A DNA stretch of 64,000 nucleotides, from contig OZ231127.1 in NCBI GenBank assembly GCA_965153355.1, forward strand, positions 41,292,001 through 41,356,000, read 5' to 3'. Below the pieces are notes generated by a model. The model ran no database searches and was not told where the DNA came from. It was given only the letters and a program-made list of their open reading frames with translations. Positions 13,375 to 25,449 of the stretch are shown here, piece after piece (the first letter of the stretch is position 1; each line of letters opens with the position of its first letter). Source of the DNA: Flaccisagitta enflata. Taxonomy: Eukaryota > Chaetognatha > Sagittoidea > Aphragmophora. The translations under genes were made by a program, and so were the position numbers.

Positions 13375-13631
13375 ATTTGGCACTGATCTTGGCACGGATC
13401 TAGAAACTAATCATTCTTTATTGGTCCTCTGACAAGTACATGGAGGCGATATTTGTCGAGAGTACTTCCTCAAGCCAAAAATACCGAAGATTGAGTGGGA
13501 ACTAATTGGTTTACAAATTACGAATAGCACTTAAAAGATCCGAATAATATTGCTACTTGACTTTTTATGCTCACTTTCATATGAAGATTATCAATTTCAG
13601 TCGATGAATCCAATAGTAAAATCTCAGAAGT

Positions 13632-13633
<2 letters not shown>

Positions 13634-13709
<76 letters not shown>
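13634..13709. repeat. (GA)n microsatellite
   Basis: About 75 bp of GA. Following sequence to 14470 is purine-rich unique DNA without a recognised gene. Confidence 0.93.
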
Positions 13710-13710
<1 letters not shown>

Positions 13711-14472
13711 AGAGAAAGACAGAGACACAGAGACAGAGGGACGTTAAGAGTGACAGGAAGCTGGCGAAAGAGAAAGAGGGAGAGAAACAGAGAGACAGAG
13801 AAAGAGATCTCCCACCCCTCGCCCCCCCCCACACGCACACACAAACTTGAGTAAAGCTCGTCGACGCCTCGCACTGTGACGTTTAAACCTATTAAGTGGT
13901 TTTCACAAAGAATAGATTTGTCGAAAATCGGTTTTCTGCGCAATTTATTTTTGAAATTGATCTTTGAATTCAGCTGCGAGTCACCTCACGTACGACCAAG
14001 CAAATAGGCGAAAATACGACGGGGCGTGACGCAAAGCGAGTAGAAGACTAAGAAGAGGCGGAAGCAGGAGGGGGAGAAGGAGGAGTGGGAGGAGCCCGAG
14101 GAGCTGCGAGAAACAAGAAGTAAAATGTTTGAACTGAGAAAGGCGGGAGGAGGAGGACAGACAGAGCTTGAGGGAGTGCTAGGGACAAGAAGTGAAATGT
14201 TTGAAATGCTGGAGGAGGCAATAGAAGGAGGGAAAAAGCTTGAGGGAGTGCGAAAGACGAGAAAGAACAAAAGATTATGGGGACATACTGCGCTTTTTCA
14301 ACTCTTGGTGCGGTAACACTAAAGGGAGAGAGATGATCCAAGAAACACTGATCGATTTTCGAAAGTGCTAGATTAGTGCAGTGAGAGAAGCACAAGAGGA
14401 TTTTCAAAACGAAAAGGAAAAGAATTAATCTAAGGAATACTCCACAGAAACACAAAATCAATTGCAGAAGGG

Positions 14473-14930
14473 AACAAACAAGGCCAAGTAGGCCAATAAG
14501 GTGCGACGTGTGGATCGTCGAACTAATGTGCGACCGACCGACCGACCGACCGACCGACCGACCGACCGACCGACCGACCGACCGACCGACCGACCGACCG
14601 ACCGACCGACCGACCGACCGACCGACCGACCGACCGACCGACCGACCGACCGACCGACCGACCGACCGACCGACCGACCGACCGACCGACCGACCGACCG
14701 ACCGACCGACCGACCGACCGACCGACCGACCGACCGACCGACCGACCGACCGACCGACCGACCGACCGACCGACCGACCGACCGACCGACCGACCGACCG
14801 ACCGACCGACCGACCGACCGACCGACCGACCGACCGACCGACCGACCGACCGACCGACCGACCGACCGACCGACCGACCGACCGACACAGCCATTTATAG
14901 AGGTGCTTTGTCGCACCTAAAAATTATAAT
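14473..14930 (+). mobile_element. HINE-like element swollen by a GACC array
   Basis: 5' end AACAAGGCCAAGTAGGCC with the word AGGTGCGAC; 3' end TATAG then hairpin AGGTGCTTTGTCGCACCT and AAAAAT. Between them about 355 bp of almost perfect (GACC)n, 14530-14885. Other copies carry 30-100 bp of mixed GACC/GACG here. The array gives six-frame open reading (PTDR, GRSV peptides) without coding meaning. Confidence 0.78.
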
Positions 14931-15809
14931 CCAAGGAACACTCCACGATTTTCAAAAGTGCCACTAGCAAAGTGACAGAAACACAAGATGAATTTCAAAA
15001 GTGAATGGGATACACAAAGGAATTGACGACGAAGGATGAGTGAGGCAACACGATGAAGGCAAAAGTTAGTCGAGCTGAAAAAGGGAAGCGTTTTGAGCGT
15101 CATGAAGACGCCAATGGCATTCCTATTGCAAGTCCTTCACTCTAAATATCTCTGAATGCTTACTGCTGCCGCATTCGATAACTTTCTCTCTCCTTTAGGC
15201 AGCGTTCGCATGGAATAGTTATTTGTATAGTAAATTCTTAGCAGTGTAAACGGCGTTTCATAACTTCCTTGCTTTGGGAAAGCGCACTCGGGGCTGTCTT
15301 TTTTCTCTCGGTCGCGTTGGTACAAAGAAAGCATAAGTGACTCTCGAATCTGATATTGACGCAAAGAACAAAATTTTGTCCGTCCGCATACGTCATTTAC
15401 AGTATACACTTTTTTTCATTGACTTCAAAAGTACTATTAAAAAAGTCATATCCCATGAAATTTGTTGGAATAATGATTTATCGTTGTAAAGCGTGGGAGC
15501 CCGATTCTGATAAGTATGTATGCGGCGTCTGATGTTTAGAGCGGGCTTGCGACATACCCTCATTGGTTTTCATCGGCGTTGTCATCGTCGTATTTAATAT
15601 TCTAATCTTTATTCCCTATCATTTCCTTTTCTTTCCCATCTTACCCTCCCCCCCTTTGCTCTCCAATCTCCATCCGCTCTCCGCCTTTCCTTTCCTTCAT
15701 TCCTAAGTGATGCCAGCTGACGCCATTTTGCGACATCGTCAATCACGCCATTTAACCATCCCCACCACATTCACTCATCTTTTGCCACATTAGTTTCTCA
15801 ACGCGCGGC

Positions 15810-16395
15810 CGTGGTACCGTCACAATTGGGCGTCAGAAGTGAGCGTCACAATTAGGTGTTACAATCGGTATCGGGCATCACAATCCATCTCACTACCAGG
15901 CGTGACAATTGAGTGTGACACATGAGTGTCACACTTTGGTGTTTCAATTTGGTATCAAAATCTGTGCCTTTTTAGTTGCGCACAAGCGACTCTACACCTT
16001 GCCGTACCGTTTGGTCCATCAATCGGTCCATCAATCGGTCCATCAATCGGTCCATCAGTTGGTCTGTTGGTCTGTCGGTCTGTCGGTCCGTCCGTTGGTC
16101 CAAAATATTTCTAAACTTGTGAGCGATGTTTGCATTACTGCTCCTGCCCAACCGTCCGCGACTGGATGACCTTGTATCCGGCCTTGTTTAGGTGTCACAA
16201 CCAGTTGTCACATTTTGGCACCACAATGCAATTGGCATCACAATTGGATATTACAATTGGGTGTTACAATTGGTCTCACTGATAGGCATCATAATTGGGT
16301 GTTACAATTGGTCTCACTGATAGGCATCACATTTGGGCGTCATAATTGACATCAACGTGAGCGTCCCCGTTGGGTTTGACAATTGGGCGTCCCAA
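15810..16395. repeat. CACAATTGGGC minisatellite, split by a HINE-like element
   Basis: Loose ~13-16 bp units (GGCGTCACAATTGGGTGTTA) at 15810-15965 and 16193-16395, interrupted by the element 15968-16192. 14931-15809 is unique DNA with nothing recognised. Confidence 0.75.
15968..16192 (-). mobile_element. HINE-like element inserted in a minisatellite
   Basis: 3' hairpin AGTTGCGCACAAGCGACT with one G-T type mismatch, then repeats of GGTCCATCAATC and GGTCTGTC, and the 5' end GTATCCGGCCTTGTTT. The flanks on both sides belong to the same CACAATTGGGC-type repeat, so the element entered an existing array. Confidence 0.72.
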
Positions 16396-17839
16396 TAGTA
16401 TAGGGCACATGCGCCTAAAATTATAGGTACCCCTCCAAGTTCCACCACCATCTGATTCACGGATCAACAGACAGTTACGAACAACTGTATTCACAATCTA
16501 CCTAGACGTCTCAGCTGAGGGAACCAACAGAAATGCAGAGTACACAGACCTAGTGTGCATTATCGATTGACACGCACACAACATTGAAAACACACACGCA
16601 TAAAAGCAAATAAAAAGCGTAGACGCGTAATTACAAGCCCGCACACAACAAGCGCCAATGTACACGCGCACGCACACAAACGGAACAAACGCGGGGTTTT
16701 TGCGACTCGTCGTTGGTCGTTTCTCTTTTCTCCACAATGTGTAATGTTTGCTCTTTTGTCCGATGCGATGAAGCAATTGATATGTAAATGAGGGTAACAA
16801 TGATGTCGCTTAAGCGAAAAGAGATTAGCGTTGCCGCCGCTACCAGGGAATTCCCTTTCCTTCCGTTCATCCGTCCCTCTATATCTTCCATTGGTTTCAC
16901 TTCTTGCTCAGCTATCTGTGCTTTTTTATTGGTAACTTAGACTCAGCATATCTGTCCCTTCATTTTTGGTCGCGTCTGTTAGCCGGTTGGTCCGTTGGTT
17001 AGCCTTTCAATAGATTTTTTTTTGTAATTGCAAGCTGAGTAGTTTCTTTGCCTCTTTGGGTTCTCACCTACCTTTCTCTGTTCATTTTCTGACCTTCTTC
17101 CCAATTTTCTTCTGTCAAACCTTCCGTCCATCTGTCCCTCCATTTAATTCTCTTGGTTCCTTGACTTCTTTCTCTCTCTGTTCATCTTCTCTCGGGTTCT
17201 CACTGTTCATCCATCCGTCTTTTTCCGCTCGATTACTCTTTAGGGGTTTCCGCATTGGGATTATTACTTAGATATTACCATGATATTTTCCACGTTATGA
17301 CCTGATAATTTTCCCAATGCAAAAACCCTGTTTCGTCATCATCGCGCCGTCCACCGATACAGGGTCATCAATCTCAACTGAAAAAAAGCATTAAGCTATT
17401 GTGTCTCAATGCCTCATTTTCATGATCTGAAATCTATCTTATCTTTGTGTTTGACGCTTTTTGCGTCAAAATTTTGTTGGTCTAGGTTAAATAGTTTGTC
17501 TACAGCCTTAATTTGAAGTAGTTTAGCTATCCATCTGAAGCAAAATTGAAACATTGCTTACAAGAGTGTCTTTCTCATGCTCTCATTTCTAATTTGTTAG
17601 AGCTACAAATGCCAGATTGGTCTCTAATGAATGATGATTTGATGTTGTTTTTCATATTTTCTTTGGTTTGTCAATAAAGTGGCATTCAGAGAAAGTTTCA
17701 TGACCTTGAAATCGATTTTTTGGACAAAATTCCTTTGATTTGTGGATTTTTCAAAAAAAGTATGACAAATAGGTTCAAGACTGTTTTCCTCTTTTTGATA
17801 GCTAAAACTAAAGTGAATCATCTTTAATTCTGGCATATG
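16396..17839. other. Unannotated intron DNA
   Basis: AT-rich unique sequence. The only structure noticed is a small perfect hairpin TTTGACGCTTTTTGCGTCAAA-type (8-bp arms, about 17450-17470). No exon with LRR spacing seen. Confidence 0.5.
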
Positions 17840-17898
17840 TAGCTGTAACCGACGGGCCGACATATCGGGGTGTAGAGTCGCGTAGCATGCAACTAAAA
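17840..17898 (+). mobile_element. HINE-like 3' end fragment
   Basis: CCGACGGGCCGACATATC followed by TGTAGAGTCGCGTAGCATG and CAACTAAAAATG: the tetramer remnant, hairpin and A-rich terminus only. The 5' half is missing. Confidence 0.55.
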
Positions 17899-18572
17899 AT
17901 GTCAATCAATGCTCTTTAAGGAAAAATTGATTTCAGATCACTCAGTAGGAACATCTCTAAGAAAAAGCTTAAAAGATTTTTTTCAAACGAGATTGATGGC
18001 TGGGTACTTTCATTTCCGTATGTCCTTTGCTCCTGCTTTCAATTTTTCCCACGTAACTGACTCGTAATTCTACCCCACATTATTCTGTCTGTTTTTAAAC
18101 TATTTTTGCTTCCATTGTTTGTCGGCCTTAGTCCTTTATTTCTTCATAAAGAGACAGAAAGTGCCGATCACTGTTTGACCTATCAGTTATTAAAAAAAGT
18201 CACTTTTTGCATCGGATACAAGAGACAAATCAAATCAAATCAAATCAAATCTCAACCGTTTGTTAAACCACAAGATTCATTTTATCTGAATCATTAGTGA
18301 CTAAAAGAACGTTTGCCTTCCATCTCCGCCTCTGCAAGAATCTAAATCTTCATCCATAACGGAAAAACCCATTCACAGTCATTGCCTTTCTTTTGACAAC
18401 CATTATTGTAACCACCTGGCTTACATAACGGGAAGTTTTAGACTACAAATCGCTAAGTAATCGTGTTCCAGAACACAGTACCTTCCCAGAAATATAACTG
18501 TTTAGTTTTTTTTTCATAGGCCGGCAGGTTTGTAACGTTGCTGAAAAGTGATTTATACTTTTCGCCTTTTAT

Positions 18573-19181
18573 ACAGTTACCTACACTGCTGTCTGACAGG
18601 GGATTTGAGACAGGAATGATATCACTCTAAGTTTTTTTACATTTTTGTGTAGGCCATGGGTATACAAATCAAGAACTATCCAGTGGAAAATCATCCTTAG
18701 AGCGCTTTTTGAAAAAAAAATAAAAAATTCATAATTGTAGCTCCATTTTACATAAAGAATTATGAAGGTTGATTCGACTTATTCTATGACGGCTAGTTGT
18801 TAATCCTGTTACAATTCCCGTTATTTATTGGATAGGTCGCACTATATGGCTTTCATAAAGAATCAAACTTTTTTTATAGGCCACCATTTTGTAATGGTGG
18901 CTTAAAAAATGAAAATGTTATTTCTTCTAAAACCCTAAGGTTTTTTTTCAGGATATACAATATGCTGTCAAAAAACTAGTCAAACCAACCTGCAAAATTA
19001 CTTATGTAGTATGAAGCTGAATAGTATGATTTTTCACCTTTTTTCCAAAATCGCCCTAGGGATGATTTTCCACTGGATAGTTCCTAATTTGCATGCCCCT
19101 GACCTACAAAAAAAAAGAAAAAAAAAAACCCAGAACGATATCATTCTTGTCTCAAATCCTTTGTCAGACAGTAGTGCTAAA
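18573..19181. mobile_element. Long palindromic (foldback) element
   Basis: Arms of about 200 bp: CTGACAGGGGATTTGAGACA on the left is mirrored by the complement of TGTCTCAAATCCTTTGTCAG on the right, and AACTATCCAGTGGAAAATCA by TGATTTTCCACTGGATAGTT. Near the centre is a perfect hairpin, GCCACCATTTTGTAATGGTG then GC (about 18881-18902). No coding sequence. Confidence 0.75.
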
Positions 19182-19405
19182 GGTATTATCGTCATGTAAA
19201 TTCTGCTCTCACAAACCAGCCATCAATACTATTCAACGTCAATTAAAGCTTTAGTCAACACTTTAGTTTGAAATGGCCATGATTCTTTTCTTCAAAGTTG
19301 AAAGTAAAACAGGGGGTGAAGAAGAACATCGCAGAGGAGCAGAAGAGTTGTTAAGAGGAAATGAGGAGGGAGAAACGACCGCAAATCAAAGAAATGGAAC
19401 GAGAG

Positions 19406-19506
<101 letters not shown>

Positions 19507-20194
19507 AATTACTGTAAATGGGTGCGGGGAAGAGGTTAAGGTTGCAGTCAAAGAGTCGTCAAAGCACAAGATGGGTTTGTAAACAGTATGGTTGAGGCCA
19601 CATGCGGAACCGGCCTTCATAATCTAACAAATGGTTTCAAGATGACGATGCTCGTATCAGACAAATGAAGAAAACATTCTTGTAATGAAACTAAACTACA
19701 TGATTGGCTTCTGGATTCCATCTTTTCACAATTTTCTTTTACGATATAAAATGTGAAAATCGACTAATTTACACGTAAGGGTAAGAGCCAGGGGGAGTCA
19801 ATGAATGACAAGACGAGAGTTGAAATTATTGGTAAAGAAGTGAAGTAACCAGTGCAGAGGATAGATACTATCATAGATGACTTGACAAGGAAAAGAAGAA
19901 AAAACGAGAGACAAAGCTTCCAGAAGAAAAGAATCGAATTTTTACAGCGAAACGCCGCTAAAAAGATTGAGGAGGCGGCAAATAAATGTGCAAACAACGG
20001 AAATAACGAGGAAAAAATCGAGAAAAAAAAACGTGAAGAGAGATGGAAGCAATAAAGAATGCCATTTTAAGAAAATTCGCGAAAACATTAATGGTGATGT
20101 GTGAAAGGGGAACGCAGAGGGAGGTTTTAATAGTAGCAAAAGTGTTACGTCGTCAGCTGTTCAGCCAACAAAAGTGTTTTTTTTTGGCGTCTAT

Positions 20195-20425
20195 GTTTTT
20201 GGGCTTACCCTGCCCACCAGGAGGGCAGATTAGGAGCCTGAGATGGTCGTTTCAGGGCTCATTTGGGCTAATTTGGGGCCTGAAAGGCCTGGTTTCGAGT
20301 CTGAAATGGCCAATCTGCAGCCTAATATGGAAATATTGGGCTATTTCGGTGGTTGATAGGGTGACAGAAGACGGAGAAATCGTTGTGTGGAATCATGCGT
20401 CATCTGCCCCAAAAAGGAGTGAATG
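20195..20425. mobile_element. TIR-minisatellite family, probable relic
   Basis: CTGCCCACCAGGAGGGCAG, then GGGCCTGAAAGGCCTGG-type units, then GGAATCATGCGTCATCTGCC and CCAAAAAGG. The order and the final motif (also near 31750) match the family, but the TIRs are mostly lost. Confidence 0.45.
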
Positions 20426-21122
20426 GGTCGAACAGGTATCTAAACTGAGTTATGGGAGTGGAACCTGATGAACATCGTCAGGAAACAGACGAAAAAAAAA
20501 AAGAGATTGCTAAATCGTCTAATATAGAGACAAAGTATGAGAAAAACAGAGCAAGGAGACAGCGACAGGCCAAGCGACAGCGACAACGACAACGACAGCG
20601 AAAATGACAGCAACTGTGACTTACAAAAGACAGAAACAAAGAGAAAGACCATGAGACATAGACAGAGAAACAGAGAGGTGGAAGAAAGAGGACGAAGAAA
20701 TAACTTTCATTCTCCAAGTCGATTTAGTATCGGAAAAATGTTGCGCGTGCGGATCTTCCTGGCTGATTATTTCATTGGTTTCTAGGCGCCACCGTTTAAG
20801 CCTCCATCAGAGCCACCTGCGTCTTATACAATATGCATATTACACACCTCATCTCTCCGAGCACCATCACCACCTTTATCTGTACCATCTCCACGGCTTC
20901 GTTCCACCATAGGGAAAAGTGATTTCTTCCACCGCAGGCCATTTCTGCATTTGTCATTACCGTCATCACCACCGTCATTTTACTTCTGCGTAATGTTAAT
21001 TATGTAATATAATCAGTTCATCATGCGCCTGTATTTCATACATTAAATGTCGTCAAAGATTGGAAACACAGGGGCCCTCAAATCATAAATACCATTTGTG
21101 TAAATGAAATGAAACTGTGTGT

Positions 21123-21452
21123 GTATAATGCTCCCATAGGGTTGACGATGGGGCATGGCAGCTGTGCTGATACAAAATTCTTTTGAATACAATAGATCAA
21201 ATTCGCCCACCTCCATAGCTGCTGAAATTGGTCAAGTGGTTAGCTCACTTGACATTACATTCATTATGATCAGTTTGATTAAAGGTTCCAGGCTCAAATC
21301 CCACCCTGGTTTTGCAAGTCAAGCAAATAGATGAAGCTGAAATTCAGCAAAATAAGTGATTGATCCTATAGTTTTATACTTAAAGTTTTTTTCCTAAGAT
21401 AAGCCGTAGGGGGATGCCATACCCCATCGTCAACCCTTTAGGGTCTATACAT
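21123..21452. mobile_element. TIR element with a tRNA-like core
   Basis: Inverted repeats GTTGACGATGGGGCATGGCA (21141-21160) and TGCCATACCCCATCGTCAAC (21415-21434), one mismatch, extending weakly outward. The centre holds TGGTCAAGTGGTTAGCTCA, resembling an internal A box, and about 60 bp later GGCTCAAATCCCACC, resembling a B box. This may be a tRNA-derived SINE nested in, or captured by, a TIR element. It is not a functional tRNA by eye. Confidence 0.5.
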
Positions 21453-22022
21453 TACACCAGCAAAATATCAATCCCTTCACAATACTGACAGTCAGGTTAT
21501 GGGCTCCCCCGTATTTCTAAGTCTAGGCGACATCTACTGTACCATCTCAATCTCGTTACTTTTTATCAACATCTCGATATCGTTAATTTTTATAAATCGG
21601 GATGGAAGACTTTGATTTGTCAACAATCTATCTCTTGTTATATCATTATGCTTCCAATGGCCATTCCTTTTAAATTGTAAATTTGCCAGTGATGAAAATC
21701 AATTTTACACATGATAGTATCAAAATGACAAAAACAGAAGGGATCAATGATGAGAAATAATCATTTTGCTCCGTGATTAAAAAAAAAAAAAAAGGTCTCA
21801 CTGCACGTCGTAAGTCAGCGCAAATGCCTCTTCAGGAAATCATAAAACCCAGGCCTGGCTCGGTGGCTCCAGGTAGACGTATATCAACAATTAACCATCA
21901 ACAGTGACACGACCAGCAAATTAAGCATTGAAAAGATGGTGGGAGGCAGGACAAAATATGTCAGGCAGAGAGTGAGAGAGTAAAGAGGATGAATAAAGAC
22001 AGACTGACAGAACGATAGTGAG

Positions 22023-22335
22023 CAGGGGTGTATATTATTGAGTCGCTTTTGATTTTTCCCCCCCTGCCTTTGATTTTCTTCCCCGCGACGCATCGCGTCG
22101 TGTTTTTGTATCTATGATATTCTTCCCCATATAGCAATAAAACAATGTAGTTCAGGCTTAAATAGTGTTAAATTGTGTTTTACTAATTGAGTTCTATGAT
22201 TTGGTACTGTAAATAGTAATATTTTCCCTAAATTTTCTTTTTTTCTCATCTTTCCCCCTTTAATTTCCTTCCCAATCTTCAGACCCTTTGATTCCCCCCC
22301 CCACGGGGGGGGGAACTCAATAATATACAGGCCTG
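22023..22335. mobile_element. hAT-like MITE, family 2, short copy
   Basis: Starts CAGGGGTGTATATTATTG and ends with the inverse (CAATAATATACAGGCCTG), flanked by perfect 8-bp duplications ATAGTGAG (22015-22022, 22336-22343). The 313-bp interior is pyrimidine-rich on the plus strand with a C run beside a G run near the right end. Same family as 27225-27542 and 44769-47067. Confidence 0.85.
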
Positions 22336-22726
22336 ATAGTGAGAAAACTGAACCAAAACCAACACCGCACCACATCAGATGACTTTCTCCCCCACCTATT
22401 CCCATTCACATACTCACGCATAAAAGCTGACGAACGCACAATCACACATGAAACCTAGGCGTGGGCTTGGGATGGACAGAAGAAGCCTTTTAATGCAGTC
22501 TGCCACAAAGAGAAAAAGACACGGGCTTACAAAGCGGCTTAAAAAGCCAGAGCCATGCAAACAAAAAACTCACGCCAAACAGAAGCTAACGCGAGACTAA
22601 CGGTTCTTTTACGATGTTTTCCTTTTTTCCCTCCCTCTCTGATCGGTGGATGGCGTTCACTGAGGAGCTAATTGCGATTTACGATTTGTTGGATGATACT
22701 CATTCTTCTTTTTCCTTTTTGGGCAG

Positions 22727-22838
22727 CGGCCCTAAGGGCCGATGTCCTGAAGAACGCCCCCCTACTATTTCACAAAAAGATTGAGCAGGGCATCGGGTAC
22801 CGCCGTCCATGTGCCTTTCTTGCATGACTCGTCTATAT
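22727..22838. mobile_element. TIR-minisatellite family, deleted copy
   Basis: One TIR (GGGCAGCGGCCCTAAGGGCC, GATGTCCTGAAGAACGCCCC) directly followed by the head (GAGCAGGGCATCGGGTACCG). The minisatellite and the other TIR are absent. Confidence 0.65.
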
Positions 22839-23399
22839 CTCGTTTTCTATCCTTAGGTGTTGAAGTCCCTCTTTCAGTTACATATGCAGTAAATCTTAAT
22901 ACATCCCTAAGCAGCCACCACAATTAACCTTTTTGAAGAAATTTTCATCTGGATAATCGTCCTCAATTAAATGGCAATCAGAAAAAACTTCCTCCGAGTA
23001 GTGGACGTCAAAATAAACCTTTTCAGATAAGTTGCCGACATACTGACCCTCTTTAAATAAGGTTCAATCAGAACGAGCTTCTTTTCCCTCATCAACTACA
23101 AATTGGTTGTAATCAGATTGAACAGCCTCAAAAAAAATTTACATAAGGGCAAAAAAATACGCATTAGAGCACAATATGATACGGAACGACGCATCGTTGG
23201 AAACATGATGCCATCAGAAATGAACCACTTCAAATAATAATCCACCAGAACGTCATGTCATCGCGATATTTACCGTCTTTTATCCACCTCAATACATAGA
23301 GAATTTTTCCGACTTTGATGGCGCTTTATGCCAGAGAGATGAATGGTTAATTGACTCTCGCAAAGACAAAAGTGAATGAACACGCGATGATGATGCGTA
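22839..23399. other. Unannotated intron DNA
   Basis: Unique sequence between a deleted TIR-family copy and a TA-flanked MITE. Loose AAT-CAGA repeats are visible but no gene. Confidence 0.5.
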
Positions 23400-24003
23400 C
23401 TATCTTAGAAAAAAGTTTAGCGACACTTACGGTTGATGGTATGTTTTCCCCCTTCAGGTGCTTAAAACTCATGCACCTGATTGTTTTTAGTTATTTTTGT
23501 ATTCATACTAATTAGAACAAAAGAGAAAAACAATCTTCAATCCAATTCAGGGACTGCGAGATTGGTTTGTTCATCACAACGAAGAGATGGTTGCGGTAAA
23601 TAATTCAAAAATAGTAGAATTTAGGCATTTTGGCATGCAAAATTGGGCTACTTCTCCTTCTAAATCTGACTTAAAATCCATGAGATCATAAAACTAGAGC
23701 TCAAGAGCTAACCAGAGGTGCAATCCGCATGTTTCCATCATTTTTTTGGTAAAATTTGAAAGCATTTCAAAAATTGAAGGGTAGGAGAAAAAAAAATTCT
23801 ACTTTTTTTGTCATTTTTGGAAGTACATGATCAACTTCAAACCGATGGCATTTCTAAACGATTTTATGCACAGAGATGAGATTGCGCTCAGATTATAGAT
23901 TTTTTGAGGTAGATTAAAATGCTTATGAATTTTATCTACTTATCTAAAGGGGAAGTAGAGATATCTCTCTTTTAAGGTGTCGCTAAACATATTTCTAAGA
24001 TAG
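23400..24003. mobile_element. TA-flanked MITE, paired family copy 1
   Basis: Ends CTATCTTAGAAAAAAGTTTA plus GCGACAC and its inverse, flanked by TA. The interior resembles 40366-40939 throughout in the same orientation (for example AGAACAAAAGAGAAAAACAA at about 23515). Confidence 0.75.
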
Positions 24004-24290
24004 TATGTACATAAACATGACACAGGCACACGCACACGCACACACACGCACACGCACATGTACAAACACGCGCATACGCACATGTGCACACATGCACACG
24101 CACACGGATTTGCATGGAAACGAAGTTACATACAAGCTTCTCACACTCATTCATGTCGAAGGTTTGTCATCTTTGATCAACGCCTCATCAGAGAAAAATT
24201 CTATTGGTGGGTTCGTCACTCAGGCAATCTTATCATCGTTGCAGAAAGGAGATGTCATTTCACTTTGTTACTCAATTACAAGTCGAGTCA

Positions 24291-24850
24291 TACACACACC
24301 GTCTTCGGATCGGACTGTAAAATGCAAAACCTTTATAGCTCCTAAATCACTAAGAGAAAAATTATGAAATTTTTACTGAATATTGGTTACATGTGACGGT
24401 TTTTGCATGTCAAAGCTCAGATCATAGTATAGAAAAGGTGAGGGGAAAAAAACATTGAAAGAAAACCCATTTTTTAATTAAGATCAATTTTTCTCCATTT
24501 CCTTAGGAAAGAGTTGTCTTTATCTGCTTGAAATTGCTTTGCATTTCAACAAAAACTCAAGAATTTATTTTTGATGACAGATGTTTACTAATGTTTTATC
24601 AATTTGCTGCGTTATCTGTTAAAATAACAGCACCTTCCAAAAAAAACTGGTAAAAAAAAAACAATTTTGCTTAAAAAATGGATGTTCTTTCAATATTTTG
24701 TTTTCCCATCGCCTTTTCCATACTATGATCTATGCTTTGACATGCAAAAACCGTCACATGTTAGTAATATTCACTGATGATTTTTTTCTCAGTAGTTTAG
24801 GAGCTATAAAGGTTTTGCATTTTACAGTCCGATCCGAAGACGGTGTATAT
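24291..24850. mobile_element. Long palindromic (foldback) element
   Basis: Arms of about 185 bp: CCGTCTTCGGATCGGACTGT on the left is matched by ACAGTCCGATCCGAAGACGG on the right; GTGACGGTTTTTGCATGTCA is matched by TGACATGCAAAAACCGTCAC. Ends are TA-rich (ATACAC/GTGTAT). It lies 134 bp from LRR exon B on its intron side. Confidence 0.78.
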
Positions 24851-24983
24851 CCGAAAGTAATCAAATGTGACCAAGCATGGATAAGCAACTTTATCTTGGA
24901 GTAATATTTTTTCCTATATCCAGGTGTCTGCATATCTATTGGTAAGATATTACCAATGGATCAAGGCCTTAGATTTGACTTAC

Positions 24984-25108
24984 CACGAAGAGAGTTTCCG
25001 GGAGAGACTCGAGTTGATTGGAGTGAAGATAAAGCGTCTCGAGATGACTGCCAACGGAACCCTGCAACGCGTTGGATGAAAAGGTCCGGATACTGTTGTA
25101 GTGCAGAC
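24984..25108 (-). CDS. LRR gene, exon B
   Basis: 125-bp internal exon, phase 1 in and phase 0 out. The donor is GTG|GTAAGT at 24983. The acceptor CAG lies directly at the end of the (CT)n/(GA)n microsatellite 25111-25259, so the microsatellite itself forms the polypyrimidine tract. The 41-residue peptide contains LHYNSIRTF and LETLYLHSNQLESLPETLF, two repeats with the LxxLxLxxNxLxxLPxxLF signature. Joined to exon C it continues the 24-residue period without a gap (LETLYL to LKELFL is 24 residues). The unusually regular fit on both sides makes this one of the most secure exons in the window. Confidence 0.9.
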
Positions 25109-25262
<154 letters not shown>

Positions 25263-25279
25263 GAGATCATGTCGTTGTC

Positions 25280-25309
25280 AACAACAACAAACAACAAACA
25301 ACAAACAAC

Positions 25310-25371
<62 letters not shown>

Positions 25372-25373
25372 GC

Positions 25374-25429
<56 letters not shown>

Positions 25430-25433
25430 CGTC
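25280..25433. repeat. (AAC)n microsatellite
   Basis: AACAA-type units then about 110 bp of perfect AAC. The poly-Gln and poly-Leu frames are artefacts. Confidence 0.95.
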
Positions 25434-25449
25434 GATAACTAATCAGACA

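Noticed and set aside
13578-13628. Possible minus-strand exon (ILLLDSSTEIDNLHMK) after a CT tract with a GTGAGC donor
   Set aside because: Too short, lacks the conserved Asn, and the acceptor is poor. It would also break the register between exons B and C.
14530-14885. Possible CRISPR array or satellite centromere
   Set aside because: Tetramer repeats without spacers; eukaryotic context; lies inside a HINE-like element.
14501-14920. Long PTDR or GRSV repeat protein
   Set aside because: Translation of the GACC array inside a transposon; open in both directions.
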